The notes: generated by a model not told the origin, from the letters alone. A DNA stretch of 64,000 bases from Acinetobacter bohemicus ANC 3994 (GCF_000367925.1 NZ_KB849166.1:62001-126000); one strand, 5' to 3'. Counted from the stretch's first letter, positions 1-8,380 are shown. Program-made: numbers and translations.

Positions 1-242
1 ACCGTTTACATATGTCTGATCGGACTTTAAAACGTCAGTTGGCTGCCGAAGGAACTTCTTTTTCAACCTTAGTTGATGAAGTTCGCTATCGTCATGCAAC
101 ATCGCTCCTTTCACGAACAGATTACACCTTAGAACTCATTGCAGATGAACTTGGCTACAGCGATGTTGCCAATTTTAGTCGGGCATTTAAGCGTTGGAGT
201 GGTCGTAGCCCAAGCAATTGGCGTAAAGATCCTTATTTATAA
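1..242 (+). CDS. AraC/XylS-family transcriptional regulator, C-terminal end (5' partial)
   Basis: The reading frame is open from base 3 to the stop at 242, so the gene begins before the window and only about the last 80 residues are seen. They form the C-terminal part of the AraC DNA-binding domain. This includes a first helix-turn-helix with TLKRQLAAEG and a second with LIADELGYSDVANFSRAFKRW, ending in the typical GRSPSNWR. The ligand-binding N-terminus is outside the window, so the effector and targets cannot be inferred. It lies 70 bases before gcvH on the same strand, with no sign that the two are linked functionally. Confidence 0.85.
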   Translation, partial: RLHMSDRTLKRQLAAEGTSFSTLVDEVRYRHATSLLSRTDYTLELIADELGYSDVANFSRAFKRWSGRSPSNWRKDPYL

Positions 243-313
243 ACTTTCGTTTTGATCAAAAAACATGTATAAAACATGGAAAAAATGATTTGAATATTTT
301 AAAGGAGTCATCA

Positions 314-688
314 ATGAATCATCCTTCAGAATTGAAGTATGCAAGCACTCACGAATGGGTCAAAATTGAAGGTGATCTGGTCATTACCGGTATTTCTGAC
401 CATGCACAGGATGCATTAGGCGATTTAGTGTATGTAGAAACACCTGAACTCGGTCAGCAAATTACCGCAGGTCAGCAAACAGGTGTGGTCGAATCGGTGA
501 AAACAGCGTCCGATATTCATGCGCCGATTTCAGGTGAAGTGGTTGAAGTAAATTCAAGCCTTGAAGATGATCCAGACTTTGTTAATGATGACCCTTATGG
601 TAAGGGCTGGATTTATAAAATTAAGCCAAACAACATAGCAGATATAGAAAAACTACTCTCAAGCAGTGAATATGAAGCAGGCTTATAA
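314..688 (+). CDS. gcvH: Glycine cleavage system H protein
   Basis: Lipoyl carrier of the glycine cleavage complex; it shuttles the aminomethyl group between the P, T and L proteins in the cytoplasm. The 124-residue product has the usual length and the lipoyl-lysine motif ESVKTASD with the modified Lys near residue 63, followed by the conserved PISGEV. The ATG at 314 is chosen because AAAGGAG at 301-307 lies seven bases upstream; an in-frame start at 290 would put this site inside the gene. No gcvT or gcvP is adjacent, so it is an orphan gcvH here. A strong terminator follows. Confidence 0.93.
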   Translation: MNHPSELKYASTHEWVKIEGDLVITGISDHAQDALGDLVYVETPELGQQITAGQQTGVVESVKTASDIHAPISGEVVEVNSSLEDDPDFVNDDPYGKGWIYKIKPNNIADIEKLLSSSEYEAGL

Positions 689-703
689 ACCTCGTCTTCA
701 GCA

Positions 704-737
704 TCAAAAATCAGCCTTTATGGCTGATTTTTTTTAT
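704..737 (+). terminator. Rho-independent terminator of gcvH
   Basis: A 10-bp stem (AAAATCAGCC at 707-716 with GGCTGATTTT at 722-731) with a five-base loop is followed by a T run. The AT-rich stretch from about 740 to the MFS gene at 993 shows no further gene or clear motif. Confidence 0.85.
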
Positions 738-992
738 TTATGTGGATTTATAATAACTATCAACTAAAAATCATAATATGATTTTTTATTAAAAATAATT
801 ATTAATTTTTTACTATTTTAATTAACAATTCTTAAAAAGATATACTTTTCAACAAAAATAATTTAAGATCTATAGCGTCTAACGACGATTTGACTTATCT
901 CTAATCATGACAACAATGATCTTCCTAGCTTAAAAATAATTGTTTGATAAGCCTCATCAGCCGTATATCACTTATGATTATCTAGGTAAATT

Positions 993-2174
993 ATGTCTTC
1001 AGAGAATGCCGAACAACTGTGGAATAAATCTTTTATTCTATGTCTAGCCAATAACCTTTTTTTGTTTGTGTTTTATTTTGCACAGACGACTATCTTGCCG
1101 ATTTATATTTTAAATGAATTACATGGCACGTTAGCACAAGCTGGGCTAGCCATGACCTTATTCATGGCATCATCCATTGCAGTTCGTCCCTTTAGCGGAT
1201 TAATCATTGAGAAATTTGGACGTAAAAAAACACTCTATATTTCCGAAGCCTTATTTTGTCTATTCTCTTTTGCCTATTTATTCGCAGATAATCTGACTAT
1301 TCTCTTGGTCATTCGATTCTTACATGGAATTTGGTTTAGTATTTTAACCACTGTGACCGTCCCGATTGCCAATGACTTTATTCCTGCAAAACGTAAAGGC
1401 GAAGGCATGGGATATTTTGTCATGTCGATTAATTTAGGTGTTGTCCTTGGGCCACTCATCGGCCTTACTTTGATTCAACCCTTTGCATACACCACAGTTG
1501 CAGGAATTCTTGCTGCAATTATTTGCCTCGGTTTTATTTTTTGCTTCATGATTCCAATTCAAGCAGAAACTAAATCAGTAATCACTCAAGTAAAGCGCCG
1601 TTTAACGCTGCAAGATTTTGTCGAGAAAAAAGCGCTACCTGTTTCCATTATGGCAATGCTCGTTTCCTTTTCTTATGCCAGTATTATGTCGTTTATTTCA
1701 ACCTTTGCGGAATCAAAAAATTTACTGCCCTACGCCAGTTTATTTTTTGTGGTCTTTGCCATTTCAATGATGAGTTTACGACCCATTACAGGGAAAATTT
1801 ATGATCGAAAAGGGGCAAATTATGTGGTTTATCCTGCCATTGCCCTGTTCTCAATTGGGCTAATCATTTTAAGTCAAATCAATTCCGTCGCGGGTTTAAT
1901 GATTGCTGCGATATTTATCGGAATAGGTTTTGGTTCAGCTCAGCCTTGTTTACAAACCCTTTCTATTCAGCGTTCAGCGAAAGATCGAATTGGACATGCA
2001 ACATCTACCTTTTTTACCTGTTATGACTTAGGTATTGCACTTGGATCAATTTTATTGGGTCTTGTGATTGCTCAGCAAGGTTATAGCTTTGCCTATTTAC
2101 TTTGTGCATGCATTACCGCATTAAGCTTAGTATTTTATAAATTATATGTAGACCATCCCAAAGAAGCTCAATAA
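993..2174 (+). CDS. MFS transporter
   Basis: A 393-residue integral membrane protein with the hydrophobic pattern of twelve transmembrane helices. It carries the MFS loop 2-3 signature as GLIIEKFGRKKTLY near residues 66-80, and a second-half counterpart at PITGKIYDRKG. This places it among the drug/solute:proton antiporter-like MFS families, but the substrate cannot be read from sequence. It stands alone between gcvH and the convergent pilU. The ATG follows an AGG-containing site in TCTAGGTAAATT. Confidence 0.85.
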   Translation: MSSENAEQLWNKSFILCLANNLFLFVFYFAQTTILPIYILNELHGTLAQAGLAMTLFMASSIAVRPFSGLIIEKFGRKKTLYISEALFCLFSFAYLFADNLTILLVIRFLHGIWFSILTTVTVPIANDFIPAKRKGEGMGYFVMSINLGVVLGPLIGLTLIQPFAYTTVAGILAAIICLGFIFCFMIPIQAETKSVITQVKRRLTLQDFVEKKALPVSIMAMLVSFSYASIMSFISTFAESKNLLPYASLFFVVFAISMMSLRPITGKIYDRKGANYVVYPAIALFSIGLIILSQINSVAGLMIAAIFIGIGFGSAQPCLQTLSIQRSAKDRIGHATSTFFTCYDLGIALGSILLGLVIAQQGYSFAYLLCACITALSLVFYKLYVDHPKEAQ

Positions 2175-2267
2175 TTCAAAGTCATGATTGCATGAGTAAA
2201 AGATAGGCGTATTGCAAAAAATTGAACATTTTAAGCGCTATAAATCGCCTCATTTCTAAGTCTCAAT

Positions 2268-2306
2268 AAAATGGGCATGATCCAAAATTTGAATCATGCC
2301 CATTTA
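2268..2306. terminator. Bidirectional terminator between the MFS gene and pilU
   Basis: A perfect 13-bp stem (AAATGGGCATGAT at 2269-2281 with its complement at 2293-2305) has an 11-base loop. It lies between convergent genes. On the minus strand the stem is followed by TTTTATT, so it best serves pilU, and it is weaker on the plus strand. Confidence 0.75.
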
Positions 2307-2336
2307 ATCAATGACCGCACTAGAAATCTATTTTTT

Positions 2337-3548
2337 TCAACTGGAAGTCACAGATTCCTGTTTCGTATCGCTTTCATCGGCATCACCTTCTGGTTTCATG
2401 CTAAATGATGAAGCTGGAGTTGCAGCGGCTTGATCTGCTCGGGTACTTTTTAATTTAATCTGTAAACGTAATTCATTCATCGAGTCAGCATTACGCAAGG
2501 CTTCTTCATAACTAATTGAACCCTCATTATAAAGATCAAATAAAGCCTGATCGAAAGTTTGCATGCCCAGTTCGCGTGACTTTTTCATGATTTCTTTAAG
2601 TTCATGAAGCTGACCTTTAAGAATGTTATCGCCAATCAAGGGTGTATTAAGCAAAATTTCAATGGCCGCACGACGTCCACGACCATCTTGAGTACGGACT
2701 AAACGCTGAGAAATAATCGCTTTCATATTTGAAGATAAATCCATCAACAATTGATTTTTTCGTTCTTCAGGGAAAAAGTTAATGATTCGATCTAGCGCTT
2801 GATTGGCATTATTGGCGTGCAAAGTGCCTAAACATAAATGCCCTGTTTCAGCAAAGGCAATGGCGTGTTCCATGGTTTCCGTATCACGGATTTCACCAAT
2901 CAAAATTACATCAGGTGCTTGGCGTAAAGTGTTTTTCAAAGCATTGTGCCATGAATGACTATCGACGCCCACTTCGCGGTGGGTAATCATCGACTTCTTA
3001 TGTTTATGTACATATTCAACCGGATCTTCAACCGTAATAATATGCCCTGCCGAATTTTCATTACGATGATCAATCATGGCAGCTAAAGACGTCGATTTAC
3101 CCGAACCTGTTGCACCCACAACGAGCACTAGGCCCCTTTTTGCCATCATGACATCTTTTAACGATTCAGGTAATTTTAACTGCGCAAAATTTGGAATTTC
3201 TGCGGTAATGGTACGAATCACCATACCCACTTGTAATTGTTGCTGAAACACATTAATACGAAAACGCGAAACATTGGGAACACTAATGGCAAAATTACAC
3301 TCAAGTTCTTTTTCAAATTCCTGTCGTTGAGTCTCATTCATTAAACTATAGGCAAATAATTTAGTTTTATCGGCAGTTAAAGCCTGTTGCCCAATAGGTT
3401 TCATCAATCCTTGATGCTTAATACTTGGTGGGAAATCTGCTGAAATAAATAAGTCAGACCCGCCATATTCCACAACTTTGGTCAGCATATGAAATATTAT
3501 TTTACGCGCTTCTTCCAATAATTCCGCACTGTACATACTCTTCCCCAT
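2337..3548 (-). CDS. pilU: Type IV pilus retraction ATPase, PilU type
   Basis: Secretion-ATPase superfamily protein of the PilT/PilU branch, powering or assisting pilus retraction at the inner membrane base of the machine. The 403 residues hold a PilT N-domain (GGSDLF near 29-34), Walker A GATGSGKST (145-153), Walker B with DVILIGEIRD (213-222) and the His box TGHLCLGTLHANNA (235-248). The C-terminal MKKSRELGMQTFDQAL and NADSMNELRLQIKL stretches are PilU-like, and the last ~35 residues are a Ser/Thr/acidic tail. PilU is usually encoded next to pilT. Here it is alone, so it may be a second PilU paralogue. Confidence 0.85.
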   Translation of the reverse strand: MGKSMYSAELLEEARKIIFHMLTKVVEYGGSDLFISADFPPSIKHQGLMKPIGQQALTADKTKLFAYSLMNETQRQEFEKELECNFAISVPNVSRFRINVFQQQLQVGMVIRTITAEIPNFAQLKLPESLKDVMMAKRGLVLVVGATGSGKSTSLAAMIDHRNENSAGHIITVEDPVEYVHKHKKSMITHREVGVDSHSWHNALKNTLRQAPDVILIGEIRDTETMEHAIAFAETGHLCLGTLHANNANQALDRIINFFPEERKNQLLMDLSSNMKAIISQRLVRTQDGRGRRAAIEILLNTPLIGDNILKGQLHELKEIMKKSRELGMQTFDQALFDLYNEGSISYEEALRNADSMNELRLQIKLKSTRADQAAATPASSFSMKPEGDADESDTKQESVTSS

Positions 3549-3773
3549 TAAACATTATTTAAATGTACTAAATAACAATTGCATATCGTTAGTTATGTAT
3601 TTATTAAACAATTAGTTATTACTTAGTATCAATTTTTAATATTGTGCATAAAGAAGTGCGATGACTCAAATTTGTTAATTTTAATTGGTTAAAAGAATTT
3701 TAAAAAACTGTATATCGCATCAACAAAGCCATGATCTAAATTTAAACATCTAACATAAATGGACAGATTTAAA

Positions 3774-3805
3774 AGAATGAAGCCCTTTTAAAAGAGCTTC
3801 ATTGC
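3774..3805 (-). terminator. Terminator of the first DAHP synthase gene
   Basis: Hairpin with outer arms AATGAAGC (3776-3783) and GCTTCATT (3796-3803) and an inner CTTTT/AAAAG. On the minus strand it is followed by CTTTTAAA. It lies about 27 bases past the DAHP synthase stop. Confidence 0.65.
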
Positions 3806-3829
3806 AACATAACCATGTTTTGAGTCGTA

Positions 3830-4891
3830 TTAAGCACTACGTTTCAATTGAGAAATACGTAGTGAATCTGCAACGTCCAATAAAAGTTGATGTGTTTTAT
3901 CCCAACCTAAACAACCATCTGTTACAGATTGACCATAAGTCATATCACATGAAATTTTTTGCTGACCATCAACCAAATGGCTTTCTAACATCACACCACG
4001 CACATTGCTGTGTACACGTTCAGCCACAATAGTACGTAAAACTTCAGCTTGTACTAATGGGTTTTTATGACTGTTTCCATGACTACAATCAATCACTAAC
4101 GCAGGTAATTCAGCTTTGCTTTTTGCTTTAATTTTTTCAATTTCAGCCAATTGATAATTAGGACCTGAGTTTGCACCACGTAAAATCAAATGCGCTGCTC
4201 TATTGCCTTGTGATTCCAAAATACAAGGTAAGCCAGACTGGCTCATGCCCATGAACTGGTGTGAATGAGAAGCAGATTGAATCGCATCAAGTGCAATTTG
4301 AATTGAGCCATCCGTGCCATTTTTGAAACCAATGCTGTACGGCATGTGGCTTGAAATTTCACGATGAATTTGTGATTCACTTGTACGTGCACCAATTGCA
4401 CCCCAAGCCAGTAAGTCATCGAAATAAGCCGTTGCCATAGGGCTTAAAATTTCAGCTGCAATCGGCAAGCCCATATCGATAATTTGTAAATATAACTCAC
4501 GTGATTTTTCTAAGCCCAATTGCATATTCGATGAATTATCTAAATTTGGGTCATATAGAAAACCTTTCCAACCAATCGTAGTACGTGGTTTTTCAATATA
4601 TGCACGCATGACAAGGAAAATTTGATCTGAGACTTGGCTTTGTAATTGTTGTAATTTTTGAGCATATTCAAGTGCAGAAATGGGGTCATGAATTGAACAT
4701 GGACCTGTAACAATCATCAAACGATGATCTTTGCCTTCTAAAATATTTTGAATGGTCTGACGCTGATCAGCAATTTGTTGCGCCAATTTTGTAGACAAAG
4801 GCAATTGCGCCTTCAATTGATGAGGCAAGCTTAAGATGGTTTCTTTTGTAGTCGTTTGAGTTTGTTGTAAAGCAGTATTTAAAGCATTCAT
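3830..4891 (-). CDS. 3-deoxy-7-phosphoheptulonate (DAHP) synthase, type I, attenuator-controlled copy
   Basis: Condenses phosphoenolpyruvate and erythrose 4-phosphate to DAHP, the first committed step of the shikimate pathway. The 353-residue protein has the AroF/G/H signatures: GPCSIHD, EKPRTTIGWKG, GAIGARTSESQ, GFKNGTDGS, a DCSHGN metal/substrate motif and YGQSVTDGCLGW. It is clearly a different isozyme from the second DAHP synthase at 42654. E. coli-type isozymes are feedback-inhibited by single aromatic amino acids, but the class cannot be assigned safely here. Transcription probably starts near 5220 and passes through a leader-peptide attenuator. tyrB is divergent upstream, so two aromatic genes share this intergenic region. 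Confidence 0.92.
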   Translation of the reverse strand: MNALNTALQQTQTTTKETILSLPHQLKAQLPLSTKLAQQIADQRQTIQNILEGKDHRLMIVTGPCSIHDPISALEYAQKLQQLQSQVSDQIFLVMRAYIEKPRTTIGWKGFLYDPNLDNSSNMQLGLEKSRELYLQIIDMGLPIAAEILSPMATAYFDDLLAWGAIGARTSESQIHREISSHMPYSIGFKNGTDGSIQIALDAIQSASHSHQFMGMSQSGLPCILESQGNRAAHLILRGANSGPNYQLAEIEKIKAKSKAELPALVIDCSHGNSHKNPLVQAEVLRTIVAERVHSNVRGVMLESHLVDGQQKISCDMTYGQSVTDGCLGWDKTHQLLLDVADSLRISQLKRSA

Positions 4892-5059
4892 GGAACTTTC
4901 CTAGGGACTGTTTTTTCAGTCCAATCTTTTATTTGAGCGTTATGGGTCTAATGGATTGCGTCATCATTTGATTAAAGTAAAACCAATAAAAGTTGCTAAA
5001 ATATGAATAATTTAATGTTTTCATGGGGTAACTCCAAAAAGTGTAAAAAAATAAAGCAT

Positions 5060-5160
5060 AAAAAAACCTGATCAGGGTTGCCGATCAGGTGTTAACTTGG
5101 TGGGCAACCATTTCTTGCCCGAACGCATTCAGGCAATTATCTAAATTGCCAAAAATAATA
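5060..5160 (-). promoter_or_regulatory. Transcription attenuator (alternating hairpins plus terminator) of DAHP synthase
   Basis: Read on the minus strand the arms are: A GGCAATT (5150-5144), B AATTGCC (5138-5132), C GGGCAA (5120-5115), D TTGCCC (5107-5102, extendable as GGTTGCC 5109-5103), E GGCAACC (5082-5076). The terminator is ACCTGATC (5090-5083) with GATCAGGT (5073-5066) and then seven T. A:B, B:C, C:D and D:E are mutually exclusive neighbours, and E lies in the terminator loop. A ribosome stalled on the Tyr/Phe/Trp codons would mask A, favour B:C and D:E, and block the terminator. A ribosome reaching the stop would mask B, favour C:D and allow termination. The sequence layout is seen; the mechanism is inferred. 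Confidence 0.8.
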
Positions 5161-5193
5161 AGTCGCGTTTGAGATTACTGGTTGCTTTAACAT
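5137..5193 (-). CDS. Aromatic-rich leader peptide of the DAHP synthase attenuator
   Basis: A tiny reading frame on the minus strand encodes MLKQPVISNATYYFWQFR (18 residues). Residues 12-17 are Tyr-Tyr-Phe-Trp-Gln-Phe, so five of six consecutive codons are aromatic. The purine-rich GAAGAAATAAAG precedes the ATG as a weak ribosome site. The aromatic codons cover the first arm of a chain of alternative hairpins and the stop codon touches the second arm, as in classical trp- and phe-type leader peptides. It lies about 245 bases upstream of the DAHP synthase start. That it is translated, and which aminoacyl-tRNA it senses, are inferences. Confidence 0.75.
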   Translation of the reverse strand: MLKQPVISNATYYFWQFR

Positions 5194-5228
5194 CTTTATT
5201 TCTTCAAAAAAGTATGTGTCTTGAGATA

Positions 5229-5257
5229 AAAATACGCTGTATTTATCCATTTGACAA
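5229..5257 (-). promoter_or_regulatory. Putative sigma-70 promoter of the attenuator leader
   Basis: On the minus strand TTGTCA (5257-5252) and TATTTT (5234-5229) are separated by 17 bases. This would start the transcript near 5222, about 30 bases before the leader peptide ATG. It is a fit to consensus only. Confidence 0.5.
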
Positions 5258-5527
5258 TAGTTTTATACAAAAAAAATGACATAAATCAGTTAATCTTTAC
5301 TTAGATCTATCAAACATTTTTCATTCAGGTCAAAGCCATCAAATGTATTTCGCCCTAAACACAGCAAATGCTTGATTCAACATATCCTATTTTGAATCAG
5401 TTCTTTCTAAAAAAATAAGAAAGTTTAAAAATAAGAAAATAACGGACAATCCATTGGCATTAAAAGATAAAATACGATCTATAGCAAAAGCTTAATTTGT
5501 TTACTACATATAATGAAGGATGTATTC

Positions 5528-6733
5528 ATGTTCCAACATGTTGATACTTATGCAGGTGATCCGATTCTTTCTTTGATGGAAGAATTTGGTAAAGATGAAC
5601 GAACAGAAAAAGTTAATTTAAGCATTGGGCTTTATTACAATGAGGACAATATTGTTCCGCAATTAAATGCCATTAAAGCTGCATATAAAAACATTGAACC
5701 AAGCAATGACAAGGTCAAACTATATTTACCGATGGATGGGTTGAAGTCGTATAACGCGGCAACTCAAGCCCTTGTTTTGGGTAAAAATAGTCAAGCTCGC
5801 TTAGATGGTCGTGCGGTGACCATTCAAACTTTAGGAGGTTCTGGTGCACTTAAAGTGGGTGCAGATTTCTTAAAAAAATATTTTCCTGAATCCGATGTTT
5901 GGGTCAGCCAACCGACTTGGGAAAACCATATTGCGATCTTTAATGGTGCAGGGATTCACTCGCACTTTTATCCTTACTTTGATGCTGCAACCAACGGTGT
6001 CAATGTTGCTGAAATGCTGGAAAAATTAAGCAAACTTCCGGCTAAAAGCATTGTATTATTACACCCTTGTTGTCATAACCCGACAGGTGCAGATTTAACG
6101 CCTGCGGAATGGGATCAAGTGATTGACGTCTTAAAAAAACAAGACCTAATTCCATTTTTAGATATTGCCTATCAAGGTTTTGGTCAGGGTTTAGAAGAAG
6201 ATGCCTATGCGATTCGCGCTTTAGATCAATCAGGCATGAATTTTATTGTCAGTAATTCATTCTCTAAAATTTTCTCGCTTTATGGTGAGCGTGTGGGTGG
6301 TTTAACATTTGTCTGTGATGATCAAGCCACGGCACAAAAAGTATTGGGTCAGCTTAAAGCCACCGTACGTCGTATCTATTCAAGCCCAGCCACGACGGGT
6401 GCCTTATTGGTCGATAACGTGCTGAATGATGCGAATCTCACTGCACAGTGGGAAGCAGAGCTGAAAGAAATGCGCGAACGTATTATTAAAATGCGTCAAA
6501 TTTTAAATGAAAAATTAAGCCAAGCATTGCCTGCACATGACTTTAGCTATTTGGTTAAACAACAAGGTATGTTTAGCTACACCGGTTTAACGGCTGAACA
6601 AGTCGATATTTTAAAAGACAAATACGGCATTTATTTAGTGCGTAGTGGACGTATGTGTGCGGCGGGTTTGAACTTAAATAATATTGATTATGTTGCTGAA
6701 TCTATTGCTGAAGTGATTAAAGCAACTGCTTAA
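5528..6733 (+). CDS. tyrB: Aromatic-amino-acid aminotransferase (class I PLP)
   Basis: Transfers amino groups between aromatic or dicarboxylic amino acids and 2-oxoglutarate, the last step of Tyr and Phe synthesis. The 401-residue protein has the class I fold signatures: HNPTGAD (183-189), DIAYQGFGQG (212-221) and SNSFSKIFSLYGER with the PLP Lys near 247. The C-terminal GRMCAAGLN holds the substrate-binding Arg. The start at 5528 fits the family N-terminus MFQHV and has AAGGA at 5516-5520; an ATG at 5513 would include that site. AspC activity cannot be excluded, but TyrB fits its position back to back with a DAHP synthase. Confidence 0.88.
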   Translation: MFQHVDTYAGDPILSLMEEFGKDERTEKVNLSIGLYYNEDNIVPQLNAIKAAYKNIEPSNDKVKLYLPMDGLKSYNAATQALVLGKNSQARLDGRAVTIQTLGGSGALKVGADFLKKYFPESDVWVSQPTWENHIAIFNGAGIHSHFYPYFDAATNGVNVAEMLEKLSKLPAKSIVLLHPCCHNPTGADLTPAEWDQVIDVLKKQDLIPFLDIAYQGFGQGLEEDAYAIRALDQSGMNFIVSNSFSKIFSLYGERVGGLTFVCDDQATAQKVLGQLKATVRRIYSSPATTGALLVDNVLNDANLTAQWEAELKEMRERIIKMRQILNEKLSQALPAHDFSYLVKQQGMFSYTGLTAEQVDILKDKYGIYLVRSGRMCAAGLNLNNIDYVAESIAEVIKATA

Positions 6734-6764
6734 AATACGCTGCTAAAAAAACGGGCAAATTGCC

Positions 6765-7106
6765 TAATGCCAGTCAGTTAAGAAATTGATTGGCATTTTT
6801 TGAATTCAAAATAATATTCGATACGCGAAAACGTCATCCGCAACTGTTCGAGGCAAAACTATTTTAGAAAAGTAAGTTTTCTGTGATCAATTAATCAACA
6901 AAAGGTATTTGACGAGTTTTGCGGTGAGGCGCACTGCGCCGCAAGATGCCTTTCTTGCGAACTCAAAATATATTTTGAGTTTCTCATTTGGGCTTATCCA
7001 AAGTAATAAATTAGCTCCAAGTATTTGATTTAAAAATATAAGACTCCGTCGTGAATAACTAAAAAGCTAAGGAGTTAATTGTAACCCCCTTAACTAATCA
7101 GCATTA
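6765..7106. mobile_element. MITE-like non-coding element, copy A, inserted in a terminator hairpin
   Basis: A 342-bp non-coding block bounded by imperfect terminal inverted repeats: TAATGCCAGTCAGTTAAG at the left, and at the right a sequence whose complement reads TAATGCTGATTAGTTAAG. Long stretches match copy B at 32931-33235, including CGTCATCCGCAACTGTTCG, GAGGCAAAACTATTTTA, GGTATTT and AGACTCCGTCGTGAAT. The middle part (about 6922-7010) is different. Flanks are 11-bp direct repeats GGCAAATTGCC (6754-6764) and GGCAATCTGCC (7107-7117). Joining the flanks over one repeat recreates ACGGGCAAATTGCCCGT with T runs, a bidirectional terminator for the convergent tyrB and frmA. No protein is encoded. 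The transposase source is unknown. Confidence 0.75.
6767..6800 (+). terminator. Terminator-like hairpin at the left end of MITE copy A
   Basis: TGCCAGTCA (6768-6776) pairs with TGATTGGCA (6787-6795) through one G-U pair, and a T run follows. In copy B the same position is a perfect pair (TGCCAGTCA/TGACTGGCA), a compensatory difference that supports a selected hairpin. Confidence 0.6.
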
Positions 7107-7142
7107 GGCAATCTGCCCGTTTTTTATATTGCGCAAAATGAA

Positions 7143-8258
7143 TTAATCTTGAAAATGCACCACGGAACGAATAGATTTACCTTCATGCATCAAATCAAAA
7201 GCTTCATTAATTTGATCTAGCCCCATGGTATGCGTGACAAAAGGTTCAAGCTGAATGTCACCTTTCATTGCATCTTCAACCATTTTAGGCAGTTGAGAGC
7301 GCCCTTTTACGCCACCAAATGCAGTGCCTTTCCAAGTACGGCCAGTGACCAGTTGGAATGGGCGAGTCGAAATTTCCTGACCTGCACCTGCCACACCAAT
7401 AATCACAGATTGTCCCCAGCCACGGTGCGCACATTCAAGCGCTGAACGCATAACATTGACATTACCAATACATTCAAATGAATGGTCTACGCCCCAGTCT
7501 GTCATTTCCACAATCACTTGTTGAATCGGCTTGTCATAGTCTTTTGGATTTAAGAAGTCAGTCGCACCAAACTCTTCAGCCAGTTTGAATTTTTCTGGGT
7601 TCATATCAACCACAATAATACGACCTGCTTTGGCTTGACGCGCGCCTTGTACCACAGCAAGACCAATACCACCTAAGCCGAAGACTGCGACTGAATCACC
7701 CTCTTGCACTTTAGCCGTATTATGTACAGCGCCAATCCCTGTTGTTACACCACAGCCCAACAAACAGACATGTTCAGGATTTGCATCAGGATGAATTTTC
7801 GCCAAAGATACTTCAGCAACCACGGTATATTCACTAAAGGTTGAACAGCCCATGTAATGATAAATTGGCTGACCATTATAAGAAAAACGTGTCGTACCAT
7901 CAGGCATCACACCTTTACCTTGAGTCGCACGAACAGCCACGCAAAGATTGGTTTTTCCAGATTTACAGAATAAACACTCGCCACATTCAGCCGTATACAG
8001 TGGAATGACATGATCACCCGGTTTGACACTGGTTACGCCTTCACCCACTTCAACCACAATACCGGCACCTTCATGACCCAGTACCGCTGGAAATACACCT
8101 TCAGGATCATCACCCGACAAAGTAAATGCATCGGTATGGCAGACACCTGTATGGGTAATTTTAACAAGAACTTCGCCCGCCTTGGGTGGAGCGACATCCA
8201 GCTCGACAATTTGAAGCGGTTCACCTGGACCAAATGCGACTGCTGCACGTGATTTCAT
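7143..8258 (-). CDS. frmA: S-(hydroxymethyl)glutathione dehydrogenase / class III alcohol dehydrogenase
   Basis: Zinc-dependent NAD enzyme oxidising the glutathione adduct of formaldehyde and also long-chain primary alcohols. The 371 residues show catalytic zinc ligands in GVCHTD (Cys40) and GHEGAG (His62, Glu63). Structural zinc Cys are at 92, 95, 98 and 106 (CGECLFCKSGKTNLC), and GLGGIGLA near 195-202 begins the Rossmann fold. CGVTTGIGAV and GTAFGGVKGRSQLP are hallmarks of the class III subgroup. No frmR or frmB is adjacent. An alcohol dehydrogenase role in alkane catabolism (alkM is at 33.3 kb) is possible but not shown. Confidence 0.92.
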   Translation of the reverse strand: MKSRAAVAFGPGEPLQIVELDVAPPKAGEVLVKITHTGVCHTDAFTLSGDDPEGVFPAVLGHEGAGIVVEVGEGVTSVKPGDHVIPLYTAECGECLFCKSGKTNLCVAVRATQGKGVMPDGTTRFSYNGQPIYHYMGCSTFSEYTVVAEVSLAKIHPDANPEHVCLLGCGVTTGIGAVHNTAKVQEGDSVAVFGLGGIGLAVVQGARQAKAGRIIVVDMNPEKFKLAEEFGATDFLNPKDYDKPIQQVIVEMTDWGVDHSFECIGNVNVMRSALECAHRGWGQSVIIGVAGAGQEISTRPFQLVTGRTWKGTAFGGVKGRSQLPKMVEDAMKGDIQLEPFVTHTMGLDQINEAFDLMHEGKSIRSVVHFQD

Positions 8259-8380
8259 AACAGAGCTATCCTTTATTTAGTTCTTTAACAGATGAGCTAC
8301 AGTAACCGCTTTTTATTATCAGATTCAACCTTTAACATGATGATAATATGTACTTATAACTTAATGACACCATAATAATT

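Noticed and set aside
3802..4032. 76-residue plus-strand frame
   Set aside because: It is the reverse of the DAHP synthase 3' end and its terminator.
8010..8252. Frames within the frmA gene on both strands
   Set aside because: They are shadows of a strongly conserved dehydrogenase frame.
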